Assembly: GCA_900108205.1 (NCBI GenBank)
Contig: FNUU01000010.1
Coordinates: 50,047-114,046, forward strand
DNA from: Eubacterium ruminantium
GTDB taxonomy: Bacteria > Bacillota > Clostridia > Lachnospirales > Lachnospiraceae
DNA length: 64,000 nucleotides
Direction: 5' to 3'
The position numbers were made by a program, and so were the translations under genes. Each line of letters begins with the position of its first letter. Position 1 is the stretch's first letter. Positions 45,328 through 55,000 of the stretch are shown one piece after another. The notes beneath the pieces are model-generated. The model was not told where the DNA came from, did not search any database, and saw only the letters and a list, made by a program, of their open reading frames with translations.

Positions 45328-47064
45328 ATGATCGCTGGAATAGATTTGGGAACAACAAACAGTTTAATATCGGTTTTTGACGAGGATGGACCTAAGATTA
45401 TACCCAACAGGCTGGGTAAGAAGCTGACACCTTCCGTGGTCAGTGTTGATAACGAGGGAAATCTTTATGTGGGTGAAACCGCCCGGGAACGTATGATAAG
45501 TTTTCCGGAGAATACGGCGGCTCTCTTCAAAAGAAATATGGGAAGCGAAGCTGTATATATACTTGGCGGCAGGAAATTCGATGCCACCATGCTCTCAAGT
45601 TTTATTCTGAAAAGCCTTAAAGAGGATGCTGAGGCATATCTTGGAGAAGAACTTAAGGAGGCGGTTATAAGCGTTCCGGCATATTTTAATGACAGTCAGA
45701 GGAAAGCTACAAAGCGGGCGGGAGAGATGGCAGGGTTTACTGTGGAACGTATTATAAGTGAACCAACAGCTGCTGCTATTGCCTACGGACTGGATAAAAG
45801 AGATGCTGATACCAGATTCCTTGTATTTGATCTGGGAGGCGGCACCTTTGATGTGTCTGTGCTTGAATTATATAAAAATATCATGGAAGTAAGGGCTGTG
45901 GCCGGAGACAATCATCTCGGCGGACAGGACTTCACAGAGATCATTTACAATATGTTCCTCAAAGAGAATAAGATTGATGAGGATGAACTGAGTGATAAAG
46001 AGAAGAAAATCCTTATGTACCGGGCTGAAGAATGTAAGAAGGAACTGTCTGAAGGGAAAGCAGGACATTTAAGCTTCAGGCTGGACAGGCCGGAAGATAA
46101 AACTGAGGATGAAGACAGGCCGGAAGATAAAGCTGACGACAGCGATATCAAAATGACATTAACGGTCGAAAGGTTTGAAGAGGCTTGTGAGGGGCTCCTT
46201 GGCAGGATAAGAAGACCGATAGAGAAGAGCCTTGCGGATGCGAAGCTTAAGATAAAGGACATTGATGAGATAATACTTGTGGGAGGAGCTACAAGACTTC
46301 CTCTGATAAGGCGTTTTGTGGGAAAACTGTTCGGAAGATTTCCAAATGTCAGCATCAATCCGGATGAGGTGGTCGCAGCGGGAGCTGCCATGCAGGCTGC
46401 CATGAAGGAGAGAAATGAAGCGGTCAGGGAAATGATACTCACGGATGTATGTCCGTTTACGCTTGGAACTGAAATCTGTATCGTTAAAAATGGTGGTGTC
46501 AGAGAAAACGGACATTATCTTCCGATAATTGAGAGAAATACAGTTATACCGGTCAGCAGAACTCACAGAGTATATACAGCAAATGATAATCAGAGTGTTA
46601 TCAAGGTGCTGGTGCTTCAAGGAGAAAGTTCTCTGTCTTCAAATAATCTTAAACTGGGAGAACTGTCTATACCGGTTCCGCCGGGACCGGAAGCGTCCGA
46701 GGCGGCAGATATAACCTTTACCTATGATATTAATTCCATACTTGAAGTAATGGTAAAGGTGGTTTCTACCGGAACTGTAAAAAAGATGATAATAAAAAAT
46801 GAAACCAGCAATCTCACGGATGAAGAAGCAGAGGAGAGAATGGCTCTCCTGGCTGATCTGAAGATCCCTCCACGGGAGCAGGAGGAGAATATTCTCATGC
46901 TTTCCAGAGGAGAAAGGCTTTATGAGGAAGCTACCGGAACGGTCCGGGAGAGGATTGACAGAGAGTTAAGAAAATTTGAAGCAGCTATGGACAGGCAGGA
47001 TAAGAGAGAGATAGAAGCAGCGAGAAATGAACTTGGAGAGTTTTTGAATAAGCTGGATATATAA
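45328..47064 (+). CDS. Hsp70-family chaperone, HscC-like
   Basis: A 578-residue Hsp70, shorter than DnaK (about 610-640). ATPase motifs: GIDLGTTNSL at residues 4-13, ISEPTAAAIAYGL, VFDLGGGTFDVSVL and ILVGGATRLPLIR. The substrate-binding domain begins near 375 (DVCPFTLGTEI) and the lid is short, as in HscC (Hsc62). An acidic insertion near 250-270 contains DRPEDK twice. ATG 45328 is used because GGAGAAGTGA precedes it and MIAGIDLGTTNS is the standard start. Not DnaK itself: no grpE/dnaJ neighbours and a divergent C-terminus. Confidence 0.85.
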   Translation: MIAGIDLGTTNSLISVFDEDGPKIIPNRLGKKLTPSVVSVDNEGNLYVGETARERMISFPENTAALFKRNMGSEAVYILGGRKFDATMLSSFILKSLKEDAEAYLGEELKEAVISVPAYFNDSQRKATKRAGEMAGFTVERIISEPTAAAIAYGLDKRDADTRFLVFDLGGGTFDVSVLELYKNIMEVRAVAGDNHLGGQDFTEIIYNMFLKENKIDEDELSDKEKKILMYRAEECKKELSEGKAGHLSFRLDRPEDKTEDEDRPEDKADDSDIKMTLTVERFEEACEGLLGRIRRPIEKSLADAKLKIKDIDEIILVGGATRLPLIRRFVGKLFGRFPNVSINPDEVVAAGAAMQAAMKERNEAVREMILTDVCPFTLGTEICIVKNGGVRENGHYLPIIERNTVIPVSRTHRVYTANDNQSVIKVLVLQGESSLSSNNLKLGELSIPVPPGPEASEAADITFTYDINSILEVMVKVVSTGTVKKMIIKNETSNLTDEEAEERMALLADLKIPPREQEENILMLSRGERLYEEATGTVRERIDRELRKFEAAMDRQDKREIEAARNELGEFLNKLDI

Positions 47065-47129
47065 ATGATAAAAAATGAGTGGACATTATACTCATACGAA
47101 AAGCATATCGGATGTCGGGGAGGACTGTT

Positions 47130-48332
47130 ATGGAATATGCGGTTGTGCATTTGAAAAAAGGTGAAGGACGTACCATAAAGAGTGGTGGCGCGTGGATATT
47201 TGATAATGAGATAGATGATATTTCCGGCGATTTTCAGGACGGAGATATAGTAAAGGTGCAGGATTTTGATGGCTTCCCTATGGGAAGCGGATTTATCAAC
47301 AGAGCTTCGAAGATAACGGTCAGAATGATGACGAGAGATCCTCTTCAGGTGATCGATGATGCATTTATAGAAAAGAGAGTAAGAAATGCCTGGAATTACC
47401 GTAAGGATACAGTTGACATAAGTTCATGCAGAGTTATTTTTGGTGAAGCAGATTTCCTTCCGGGAATAGTAGTTGATAAGTATGAGGATGTTCTTGTAGT
47501 GGAGTCTTTAGCGCTCGGAATTGACAGGCTTAAGCCTCTTATTCTGGAGAAGCTTAAAATGGTTCTCAAAGAAGATGGCATTGATATAAGAGGCATCTAT
47601 GAGAGAAGTGATGCCAAGGTCAGACAGAAGGAAGGACTGGAAAGATACAAGGGCTTTATCGGACCGGAATTTGATACCAATGTTCAGATAGTCGAAAATG
47701 GTGTAAAATACATGGTTGATGTCATGGATGGTCAGAAAACGGGATTTTTCCTTGATCAGAAATATAACCGTCTTGCAATGCAGAAGCTTTGCAAGGGTAA
47801 AAAGGTTCTGGACTGTTTCACACATACGGGTTCATTTGCATTAAATGCAGGAATCGCAGGAGCCTGTGATGTCCTAGGACTTGATGCATCGGAGCTTGCG
47901 GTAAAGCAGGCAAGATTAAATGCAGAGCTTAACGGTCTTTCGGATACGGTTAGATTTGAAGTTGCAGATGTGTTGGAAAAACTTCCGGAAATGGTGCAAA
48001 ACGGCGAAAAATATGATGTGGTAATACTTGATCCGCCGGCATTTACCAAGTCAAGAGATACCATAAAGAAGGCGGCAAAGGGATACAGAGAGATAAATGT
48101 ATGCGGCATGAAGCTGGTGAAGGACGGAGGGTATCTGGCAACCTGCTCGTGTTCACATTTCATGGATTATGAAACCTTTACAAAGGTTATTGCAGATTCT
48201 GCCAGAAGTGCCCATAGAAGACTCAGACAGATTGAATTCAGGACCCAGGCGCCGGATCATCCTATACTGTGGTCTGCAGATGAATCATATTATTTAAAAT
48301 TCTATATCTTCCAGGTTCTGGAGGAAAGATAA
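47130..48332 (+). CDS. RlmI-type 23S rRNA (cytosine-5) methyltransferase
   Basis: A 400-residue SAM-dependent RNA methyltransferase of the RlmI/YwbD group. An N-terminal PUA domain (about 1-75, GGAWIFDNEIDDI) is followed by an EEHEE-like linker and the Rossmann catalytic domain: VLDCFTHTGSFALNAGIAGA (motif I), VVILDPPAFTKSRDT (motif IV) and the catalytic cysteine region TCSCSHFMD. It likely modifies 23S rRNA. ATG 47130 follows GGGGAGGA; an upstream in-frame TTG would add unneeded residues. Confidence 0.88.
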   Translation: MEYAVVHLKKGEGRTIKSGGAWIFDNEIDDISGDFQDGDIVKVQDFDGFPMGSGFINRASKITVRMMTRDPLQVIDDAFIEKRVRNAWNYRKDTVDISSCRVIFGEADFLPGIVVDKYEDVLVVESLALGIDRLKPLILEKLKMVLKEDGIDIRGIYERSDAKVRQKEGLERYKGFIGPEFDTNVQIVENGVKYMVDVMDGQKTGFFLDQKYNRLAMQKLCKGKKVLDCFTHTGSFALNAGIAGACDVLGLDASELAVKQARLNAELNGLSDTVRFEVADVLEKLPEMVQNGEKYDVVILDPPAFTKSRDTIKKAAKGYREINVCGMKLVKDGGYLATCSCSHFMDYETFTKVIADSARSAHRRLRQIEFRTQAPDHPILWSADESYYLKFYIFQVLEER

Positions 48333-48424
48333 GTATCTGACAAAAAAACAAGCTATGGGATGAGTCGTATCTCCTGTGGTTTGGAGGAAAGATAAATATA
48401 TTATAGAAAAAGGTGAGGAAGAAT

Positions 48425-49789
48425 ATGTCATATTTAAGTTCAGGAGAAGCAGCAAGAGAAATACACAGATTGTCAAGACTCTGCGTTGAGAATAACAAGA
48501 TCGCACCGGAGCTCTATGATGTTTACCAGGTTAAGAAGGGCCTCAGAGAGGCAAATGGAAAGGGTGTACTGACAGGACTTACAGAGATTTCAACTATCCA
48601 CGGATCAAAGGAGGTTGATGGTAAGATCGTGCCTATCGAGGGCGAGCTGGCTTATCGAGGAATCGATATTAATAAGCTGGTTGAAGGCTTTTCGAAGGAA
48701 GAACGTTTCGGTTACGAGGAAACTGTTTATCTTCTTATATTTGGAAAGCTTCCGACAGAAGAAGAGCTGGATGAATTCACTCATCTTCTTTCCTATAACA
48801 GAGCTCTTCCGGATGAGTTTGTTCCGGATGTAATACTCAAATCACCGAATAAGGATATTATGAATGCCATGGCTAGAAGTATCCTTACGCTTAATTCTTA
48901 TGACAAAAATTCTGATGATCTTTCGATACCTAATGTGCTTCGCCAGAGTCTCTGGCTTATTGCGACTCTTCCTATGATAGGTGCTTATTCATATCTTACC
49001 TACAGACATTATATGATCGGAAGAGGTCTTTATATCCATAATCCAAAGCCGGAATATTCTACGGCAGAAAATCTCCTCAGAATATTGAGACAGAATAAGA
49101 CATTTACACCTCTTGAAGCTAAGATACTGGATATTGCGCTTGTGCTTCATGCCGAGCACGGTGGCGGAAACAATTCAACATTTACAACTCACGTTGTAAC
49201 ATCTTCAGGTACCGATACCTACTCTTCGGTCGCAGCTTCACTTTGCTCACTTAAGGGACCAAAGCATGGCGGAGCGAATATCAAGGTTAAAATGATGTTC
49301 GATGAGATCAAGAAAAATGTCAAAGACTGGGAAAATGAAGATGAGATCGCTGAATACCTTCTGAAGATACTCAGAAAAGAGGCATTTGATAAGAGCGGTC
49401 TGATCTACGGAATAGGTCATGCTGTATATACCAAGTCCGACCCAAGAGCAGAGATACTTAAGAAATATACGGTTCAGCTCGCGGAAGAAAAGGACAGAAT
49501 GGATGAACTGAAGCTTTATGAAAATGTTGCAAAGCTTGCGCCTGTTCTGATGCAGGAAGAGCGTAAGATGTATAAGCCGGTATGCGCTAATATAGATTTC
49601 TACAGCGGCTTTGTATATAACATGCTTGGAATCCCGGATGAATTTATCACTCCTCTTTTTGCTATCGCAAGAGTTGCCGGCTGGAGTGCTCATAGAATAG
49701 AAGAACTTATCTGCACCAATAAGATCATCAGACCGGCATATATGTCGGTTGCAAGTGATGCAGAGTATATATCTCTGGGTGACAGATGA
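48425..49789 (+). CDS. Citrate synthase
   Basis: A 454-residue citrate synthase, condensing acetyl-CoA and oxaloacetate. Catalytic histidines and Asp lie in LHAEHGGGNNSTF, GPKHGGANIKVK and IYGIGHAVYTKSDPRA. The N-terminal extension is typical of clostridial citrate synthases. ATG 48425 follows GGTGAGGA. The last codons overlap the first copy of the downstream 70-bp repeat. Confidence 0.92.
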   Translation: MSYLSSGEAAREIHRLSRLCVENNKIAPELYDVYQVKKGLREANGKGVLTGLTEISTIHGSKEVDGKIVPIEGELAYRGIDINKLVEGFSKEERFGYEETVYLLIFGKLPTEEELDEFTHLLSYNRALPDEFVPDVILKSPNKDIMNAMARSILTLNSYDKNSDDLSIPNVLRQSLWLIATLPMIGAYSYLTYRHYMIGRGLYIHNPKPEYSTAENLLRILRQNKTFTPLEAKILDIALVLHAEHGGGNNSTFTTHVVTSSGTDTYSSVAASLCSLKGPKHGGANIKVKMMFDEIKKNVKDWENEDEIAEYLLKILRKEAFDKSGLIYGIGHAVYTKSDPRAEILKKYTVQLAEEKDRMDELKLYENVAKLAPVLMQEERKMYKPVCANIDFYSGFVYNMLGIPDEFITPLFAIARVAGWSAHRIEELICTNKIIRPAYMSVASDAEYISLGDR

Positions 49790-50010
49790 TCGTGACTATT
49801 AATTTGGATAATACGATACATGAGTTTGACGCGGAATATATATTTTATACGACAGATGATCGTGATTGTTAATTTGGATAATGCATTACGTGAGATTAAT
49901 ACAGAACCTATATATCTTTATACGATAGATGATCGTGATAATTTGTTTGGGTAATGCGTTACATGAGATTGATATAGAATCTATATATCATTTAATAACA
50001 GATGATCTGA
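49785..50010. repeat. About 70-bp tandem repeat after citrate synthase
   Basis: Units begin with GATGATCGTGA at 49785, 49855 and 49928, and a truncated one (GATGATCTGA) at 50001, spaced 70, 73 and 73 nt. Shared text includes TTAATTTGGATAAT, TTAC-TGAGATT and ATATAT-TTTATACGA. The first unit overlaps the citrate synthase stop codon. The rest of the 331-nt gap, up to 50120, is AT-rich with the RBS AAGGAGGTGG of the sigma gene. Confidence 0.75.
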
Positions 50011-50120
50011 TCATATGATCGAGATAGAAGATATATCTTATTTGAAAAGAAAAAAATATTTATAATTATCACCATAAAAAAAATAAACTGATGCGTATGT
50101 ATAGATAAGGAGGTGGCCGG

Positions 50121-50717
50121 GTGTCGGAAGAAAAATTTGATAGTCTTATGAAACAGCTGGCTGCCGGAGACAGACAAGCGCTTAAGGAGATATACCAGGA
50201 ATACATGAAACTGATATATTCCGTCTGCCTCAGTATGCTGCACCAGAAGGAAGCTGCCGAAGATGTTTCTTCGGAATTCTTTATCAAGCTTATGAAGTCG
50301 GCTGGTACATTTGACGGAAGGGGACACCATAAGACGTGGCTGGTTACCATCGCTAAAAGACTTTGTATAGATTATCTCAGGAAGAATTCACAGGAAACTG
50401 TATCACTGGATGCTCCGATAGCAGGAACCGGTACTGCCGGAGGAACTCATTCAACAGATTCTACTCAGGGAGAGTCCGGAAACAGTTTACTGGACAGCGT
50501 TCCCGATAAGGCAAATGTTGAAGAGACTGCGGTAAACAAATTTAGTCTTGAAGCTGCGATGAAACTGCTTACTGATAAAGAAAAAGAAATTGTTAACATG
50601 AAAATTGCCGGCGGAATGAAATTCAAGGAGATTGCAGAATATCTTGGATTACCGCAGGGCACAGTATCATGGCACTATAATGAAGCAATTAAAAAGATGA
50701 GGCGGTACTTATTATGA
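50121..50717 (+). CDS. ECF-type RNA polymerase sigma factor
   Basis: A 198-residue sigma-70 family protein of the extracytoplasmic-function type. Region 2 is about residues 8-90 (YMKLIYSVCLSMLHQKEAAE then DVSSEFFIKLM, and KTWLVTIAKRLCIDYLRKN). A Ser/Thr/Gly-rich linker at 95-130 is unusually long. Region 4 is at about 145-198 (LTDKEKEIVNMKIAGGMKFK then EIAEYLGLPQGTVSWH). The start is GTG 50121 after a strong AAGGAGGTGG. The stop overlaps the next start by four bases (ATGA), the standard coupling to an anti-sigma gene. Confidence 0.9.
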   Translation: MSEEKFDSLMKQLAAGDRQALKEIYQEYMKLIYSVCLSMLHQKEAAEDVSSEFFIKLMKSAGTFDGRGHHKTWLVTIAKRLCIDYLRKNSQETVSLDAPIAGTGTAGGTHSTDSTQGESGNSLLDSVPDKANVEETAVNKFSLEAAMKLLTDKEKEIVNMKIAGGMKFKEIAEYLGLPQGTVSWHYNEAIKKMRRYLL

Positions 50718-51514
50718 TGAAAGATGAAGAGCTTGAAAAACTGAATATTACTCCAGAAGAAATAGCTGAAGTGGAAGCTCTTTATGAGGCTGCTCTTAAG
50801 AATGAAGTGCCGGATATCTGGGACAGGATCGAAGAGGGCCTGGACAAAATCGAGGCTGACACTGAGGCGGAAAACAGTTCTAACGTGATCAGTCTTGCGG
50901 ACAGAAAACGAAGGAAAAAAACTATTTTCACAATTTCCATGGCAGCAGCGGCTGTTCTTATCGTACTCGTTCCGATGCTCGTATTTGGCGGAACACTGAA
51001 CGACAGAAAGAAATCTTCAAACGACACTATTACTGCGACGGAAAGTGCCGGAAGCAATAATGGAAGTAAGAGCAAGGGTCGGACAGAAGGTGCCAGAGAT
51101 GCAGAAAATGATCATCTTAATTATAACGGCGTGGCGAATGAAAAGGATGCAGGAGATGAACGTGCAGACAGCGCTGATATTAACAGCCTTAGCGGTATTG
51201 CTGATGATGATCAAAAGACAGAGGCAGGCGCTCAGATGTCTGAAGAGGCGCCGGTATCAGGTAAATCAGAGCTTGCGGTAGAGCCGGGCACTGTTCTGGA
51301 TGGAGAGTCATTTAAGGGCGGCTTCTATAAGGAGAATGGAAAATATTTCTTCGAGACTGACAATAAGGAAGTTTATGAAATAGTTAATCCGGAAATTTTT
51401 TCTGATGCAGATATTAAGAAAATGAGTGGAAAAGAACGTTTAAGAGCGGTCGTTTCCGCGAGAATCACGACAGAAGATAAATTATTTATCGTAAGTTATC
51501 TTTATACAAACTGA
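50714..51514 (+). CDS. Probable anti-sigma factor, single-pass membrane protein
   Basis: A 266-residue protein translationally coupled to the ECF sigma gene. Residues 1-70 are acidic and cytoplasmic (sigma-binding candidate), one membrane segment lies near 74-93 (IFTISMAAAAVLIVLVPMLV), then a long Ser/Asn/Gly/Glu-rich linker and a small extracytoplasmic domain (about 200-266, GTVLDGESFKGGFYKENGKY). No zinc-binding anti-sigma motif (HXXXCXXC) is seen. The role is inferred from position and topology. Confidence 0.7.
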   Translation: MMKDEELEKLNITPEEIAEVEALYEAALKNEVPDIWDRIEEGLDKIEADTEAENSSNVISLADRKRRKKTIFTISMAAAAVLIVLVPMLVFGGTLNDRKKSSNDTITATESAGSNNGSKSKGRTEGARDAENDHLNYNGVANEKDAGDERADSADINSLSGIADDDQKTEAGAQMSEEAPVSGKSELAVEPGTVLDGESFKGGFYKENGKYFFETDNKEVYEIVNPEIFSDADIKKMSGKERLRAVVSARITTEDKLFIVSYLYTN

Positions 51515-51659
51515 TCATTCAGAGGTTTTTCTTGACAGGTTACAGGAAAAACTTCGGTTCCTCAGGAGTATGGATACGTTTTTACTCCTCGATATAAGAG
51601 ATGGATGATTTCGGGATATATAGGGATAAATTTTTAAAATAATCAGGAAGGTGATAAGT

Positions 51660-53081
51660 ATGGTAAAATTCAGATATAAAAAGAGATTACTTGCATTAAC
51701 GATGGCAGGAATGCTCCTGCTTTCAGGATGCGGAAAAAATGATAAAAAGGATGCAGAGACAACTTCTGAAAGAGTAAAGTCGGAAATATCTGTTACAGAA
51801 GAGCAGAAAGAAGAAACGCAGGAGAAATCAGAAGAAAAAGCTGAAAACGAAAAGGCGGCAGCGGAGTATCTTTCAGCGCCTGCCGGCAAAACAAACATAA
51901 TGGGAGAGGATTTAATAAAGGGAGAAGTTACTGATCCGACTGAAGAGGAAAGACAGGAGTTTATAGATGCTACCGCTGATTTTTCCTTCAATGTTATGAA
52001 GGCTCTTTTGAAAGACAGCAACGGCGATAATGTCATGATCTCACCGGATTCCATTATTTCCGCTCTGGCTATGACAGAGAACGGAGCTGACGGAAAGACT
52101 CTGGAAGAGATGATGAAGCTGCTTGGCGGAAACCTTTCACTTACCGCTTATAATGAGGCTCTTTCAAGTTATAACACAATGCTTGAAGGCGATGAAGGAG
52201 TTAAATTCCACAATGCAAATTCCATCTGGGTAAGAAATGATGAAAGACTGAAGGTTAATAAAGACTTTGTCCAGACAAATAAAGATTACTATGACGCTTC
52301 GCTTTATGTGGCTGATTTCGATAATAAGACCATAGATGATATCAATGCATGGGTTGATGAAAATACAAATAAGATGATCAATAAGGTTGTAGATCGGATT
52401 CCTGATGATGCTATGCTTTATCTGATAAATGCAGTAGCATTTGAGGGGGCATGGGCAGAGCAGTATGACGACAGTCAGATCAAGGAAGGTGAAAAGTTTA
52501 CAAATCTTAAGGGTGAGAAAGAGGAGGCAGTTTTCCTGACAAGTCTTGAGCATGGCTACTTTGAGCTGAATGGAGGACTGGGCTTTGTTAAACCGTACAG
52601 AAGCGGTATTTACGAATTCGTTGCAATTCTTCCACCTGAGGGCATGAGTGCTGATGAGTACCTTACGAATATAGAAGGTAAGGATTTTGTAAAGGCTTAT
52701 AATGACAGGGATTACAGGGCTGATGTACATGCAAAGCTTCCTGAATTCAGTTATGATTATGACACAAGCCTTAAGAATGCACTTATCGAATCGGGAATGG
52801 CTACCGCTTTTTCGGACGCTGCGGATTTTGGAAAAATGGCAGACAAGGATCTTATGCCGCTCAAGATAGGCGATGTGATCCATAAGACTCATATAGAGCT
52901 TGACAGAAACGGTACTAAGGCAGCGGCAGTTACATCTGTGGAGATGCAAGTAAGTGGTATAATACCTGAAGAAAAAACAATAGTAGACATTACTCTGGAC
53001 AGATCCTTTGCATATGCGATAGTTGATACTGAAACAGGCCTTCCTGTTTTCCTTGGAACTGTTAATACAGTTGCAAAATAA
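51660..53081 (+). CDS. Lipoprotein serpin (serine protease inhibitor), copy 1
   Basis: A 473-residue serpin with a lipoprotein signal (LLALTMAGMLLLSGCGKND; lipobox LSGC), so it is tethered outside the membrane. The serpin core starts near residue 95: NVMISPDSIISALAMTENGA, FHNANSIWVRND, LINAVAFEGAW. The reactive-centre hinge is GTKAAAVTSVEM, followed by QVSG and the closing LDRSFAYAIVDTETGLPVFL. By hinge numbering P1 falls near Ser of QVSG, approximate. It likely traps host or community serine proteases. ATG 51660 follows AGGAAGG. Confidence 0.9.
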   Translation: MVKFRYKKRLLALTMAGMLLLSGCGKNDKKDAETTSERVKSEISVTEEQKEETQEKSEEKAENEKAAAEYLSAPAGKTNIMGEDLIKGEVTDPTEEERQEFIDATADFSFNVMKALLKDSNGDNVMISPDSIISALAMTENGADGKTLEEMMKLLGGNLSLTAYNEALSSYNTMLEGDEGVKFHNANSIWVRNDERLKVNKDFVQTNKDYYDASLYVADFDNKTIDDINAWVDENTNKMINKVVDRIPDDAMLYLINAVAFEGAWAEQYDDSQIKEGEKFTNLKGEKEEAVFLTSLEHGYFELNGGLGFVKPYRSGIYEFVAILPPEGMSADEYLTNIEGKDFVKAYNDRDYRADVHAKLPEFSYDYDTSLKNALIESGMATAFSDAADFGKMADKDLMPLKIGDVIHKTHIELDRNGTKAAAVTSVEMQVSGIIPEEKTIVDITLDRSFAYAIVDTETGLPVFLGTVNTVAK

Positions 53082-53127
53082 ACTATTAAAGAAATTGATG
53101 ACTGAGCCGGATGATTTAATAATATAA

Positions 53128-53358
53128 CTTATCAGAAGAAAAACAAGCACGAGTGAAACGAGTATTTGTTTTTCTTGATAAGTTACCGGAGGGACGTCAG
53201 TCCCGTAGGATTATGAGATGCGGTTTTTGCATCTCATAATATAACTTATCCGAAGAAAAACAAGCACGAACGAAGTGAGTATTTGTTTTTCTTGATAAGA
53301 TACCGTAGGGACTTTAGTCCCGCAGGATTATGAGAAGCGGTTTTTGCTTCTCATAATA
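53128..53358 (+). repeat. Tandem pair of the three-hairpin dispersed repeat
   Basis: Two units of about 116 bp on the plus strand, in the serpin-serpin gap. Each has AACTTATC-core-GATAAGnT with GAAAAACAA/TTGTTTTTC, then GGGAC/GTCCC around GTCA or TTTA, then ATTATGAGATGC/GCATCTCATAAT or ATTATGAGAAGC/GCTTCTCATAAT. The paired GATGC/GCATC to GAAGC/GCTTC change keeps pairing. The rest of the 432-nt gap has GATATAC-GA-GTATATC (around 53411-53426) and a partial second-family repeat near 53431. Confidence 0.85.
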
Positions 53359-53513
53359 TAAAGATTATATATCATGTCCGCCGGTCACCTATGTGATCGG
53401 CGGATTTAGATATGATATACGAGTATATCGGTTTCTGAATAACTATATCCAATAACCGGAAGTTTTCAAGAATGGTACAGCATAAGAGTTATTTGTTGAG
53501 GGAGAATAAAAAC

Positions 53514-54944
53514 ATGTTGAAAATACATAAAGGTTTTAAAAGAAGGATGGCCGTGTCTCTCCTGGCAGGCATGATGCTTTTCTCGGCCTGCGGAAAGACC
53601 GGGACAAAGGAAGGAAATGCCAGAGAGGTAAATAAGATAACCACAGAAGCTGATAACGGCAATAATGGAAAAAACGGTAATAATGGAAGCAGCCTGAATC
53701 TGAATACGGAAGTCACAAAGAAAGATGGCGGAATATCTGCAGAGAAGGGAAAAACTACAAATCTTTCGGCTTCTCTTGATAAGGGGACGGTTACGGATCC
53801 GACTAAAGAGCAGGAGGATGCATTTGTCAGGGGAACAGCTTCATTTTCCTTTGATATGATGAAATCTCTTGTTGCTCAGGATAAGGGCCAAAATGTTATG
53901 ATCTCTCCGGATTCCATAATCACAGCACTGGCTATGACGGAAAACGGTGCAAAGGATGATACGCTTAAGTGTATGCAGCAGGTTATGTGCAAGGAATTAT
54001 CACTGGATGAGTACAATCTTGCATTATCCGGATTTAACAAAAAGCTCACCGGAGCACAGGAAGTATCATTTAATGCTGCTAATTCAATATGGCTGAAAAA
54101 TGACGGACAGATTAATATCTCACAGGATTTTCTTCAGACAAATGTGGACTATCACGATGCCGAGTTCTATATGGCAGATTTCGATGAAAAAACGGTAGAA
54201 GATATCAATGGCTGGATAAATGATAAGACTAAAGGCATGATTCCGCAGATGCTGGATAAAATTAACGATGAGACTCTTATGTATCTGATAAATGCTATTG
54301 CGTTTGAGGGCGAGTGGAGAGAAGAGTATACTGATGATCAGATAAGCACGGATCGTCAGTTTACAAATGCCAAGGGTGAGACCGAGACAGTTACCATGCT
54401 GCACAGTACTGAGCAGGGATATATTTCACTTAAGGACGGATTGGGCTTTGTTAAGTATTATAAGGGAAATGAATTCGCATATGTTGCAATCCTTCCGCCT
54501 GAAGGAATGGGCGCTGATGAATATATCAGCAGCATTTCCGGCGAAGAATTTATCGATGCATATAATAACAGAAATACCTATACAGATGCACATGTCACAA
54601 TGCCGGAATATACCAGTGATTATAATGTGAGTCTCAAGGATACACTCATGAATATGGGCATGGAGCTTGCTTTTTCGGATGTTGCGGATTTCAGTAAAAT
54701 GACGGCTAACGGAGAGAGCGTTCTCAAGATTGGCGATGTACTTCATAAGACACATATTGAGGTTGACAGAAAGGGTACAAAGGCAGCGGCAGCTACTATT
54801 GTTGCCATGGATACTGAAGCGGCAGTTGCACCTGAGGAGAGTGTGATCATTACATTGGACAGACCGTTTGTCTATGCCATCGTTGAAACTGATACAGGAC
54901 TTCCTGTATTCCTCGGAACAGTTAATTCTGTGAATGGACAGTAA
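53514..54944 (+). CDS. Lipoprotein serpin, copy 2
   Basis: A 476-residue paralogue of the preceding serpin with lipobox LFSAC (LLAGMMLFSACGKTG) and an Asn/Gly-rich linker (NNGKNGNNG). The serpin core is well conserved with copy 1 (NVMISPDSIITALAMTENGA, FNAANSIWLKND, LINAIAFEGEW), but the reactive-centre loop differs: hinge GTKAAAATIVAM, then DTEAAVAPEES, with P1 near Glu by hinge numbering. The two copies probably target different proteases. ATG 53514 has GAGGGAG at good spacing; an upstream in-frame ATG would bury the signal peptide. Confidence 0.9.
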   Translation: MLKIHKGFKRRMAVSLLAGMMLFSACGKTGTKEGNAREVNKITTEADNGNNGKNGNNGSSLNLNTEVTKKDGGISAEKGKTTNLSASLDKGTVTDPTKEQEDAFVRGTASFSFDMMKSLVAQDKGQNVMISPDSIITALAMTENGAKDDTLKCMQQVMCKELSLDEYNLALSGFNKKLTGAQEVSFNAANSIWLKNDGQINISQDFLQTNVDYHDAEFYMADFDEKTVEDINGWINDKTKGMIPQMLDKINDETLMYLINAIAFEGEWREEYTDDQISTDRQFTNAKGETETVTMLHSTEQGYISLKDGLGFVKYYKGNEFAYVAILPPEGMGADEYISSISGEEFIDAYNNRNTYTDAHVTMPEYTSDYNVSLKDTLMNMGMELAFSDVADFSKMTANGESVLKIGDVLHKTHIEVDRKGTKAAAATIVAMDTEAAVAPEESVIITLDRPFVYAIVETDTGLPVFLGTVNSVNGQ

Positions 54945-54970
54945 TATCTTATCTAAATAGAAAATGTTTT

Positions 54971-55000
54971 GGAGGCAGGGCGATTGTTCTGCCTCCTTTT
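54971..55000 (+). terminator. Intrinsic terminator after serpin 2
   Basis: An 8-bp stem, GGAGGCAG (54971-54978) with CTGCCTCC (54989-54996), followed by TTTT. Confidence 0.85.

Noticed and set aside
51515..51659. ECF-type promoter before serpin 1
   Set aside because: Candidate -35 and -10 strings were seen (GGAAAAAC, GGATACG) but the same pair does not occur before serpin 2 or the vWA gene, so there is no support beyond chance.
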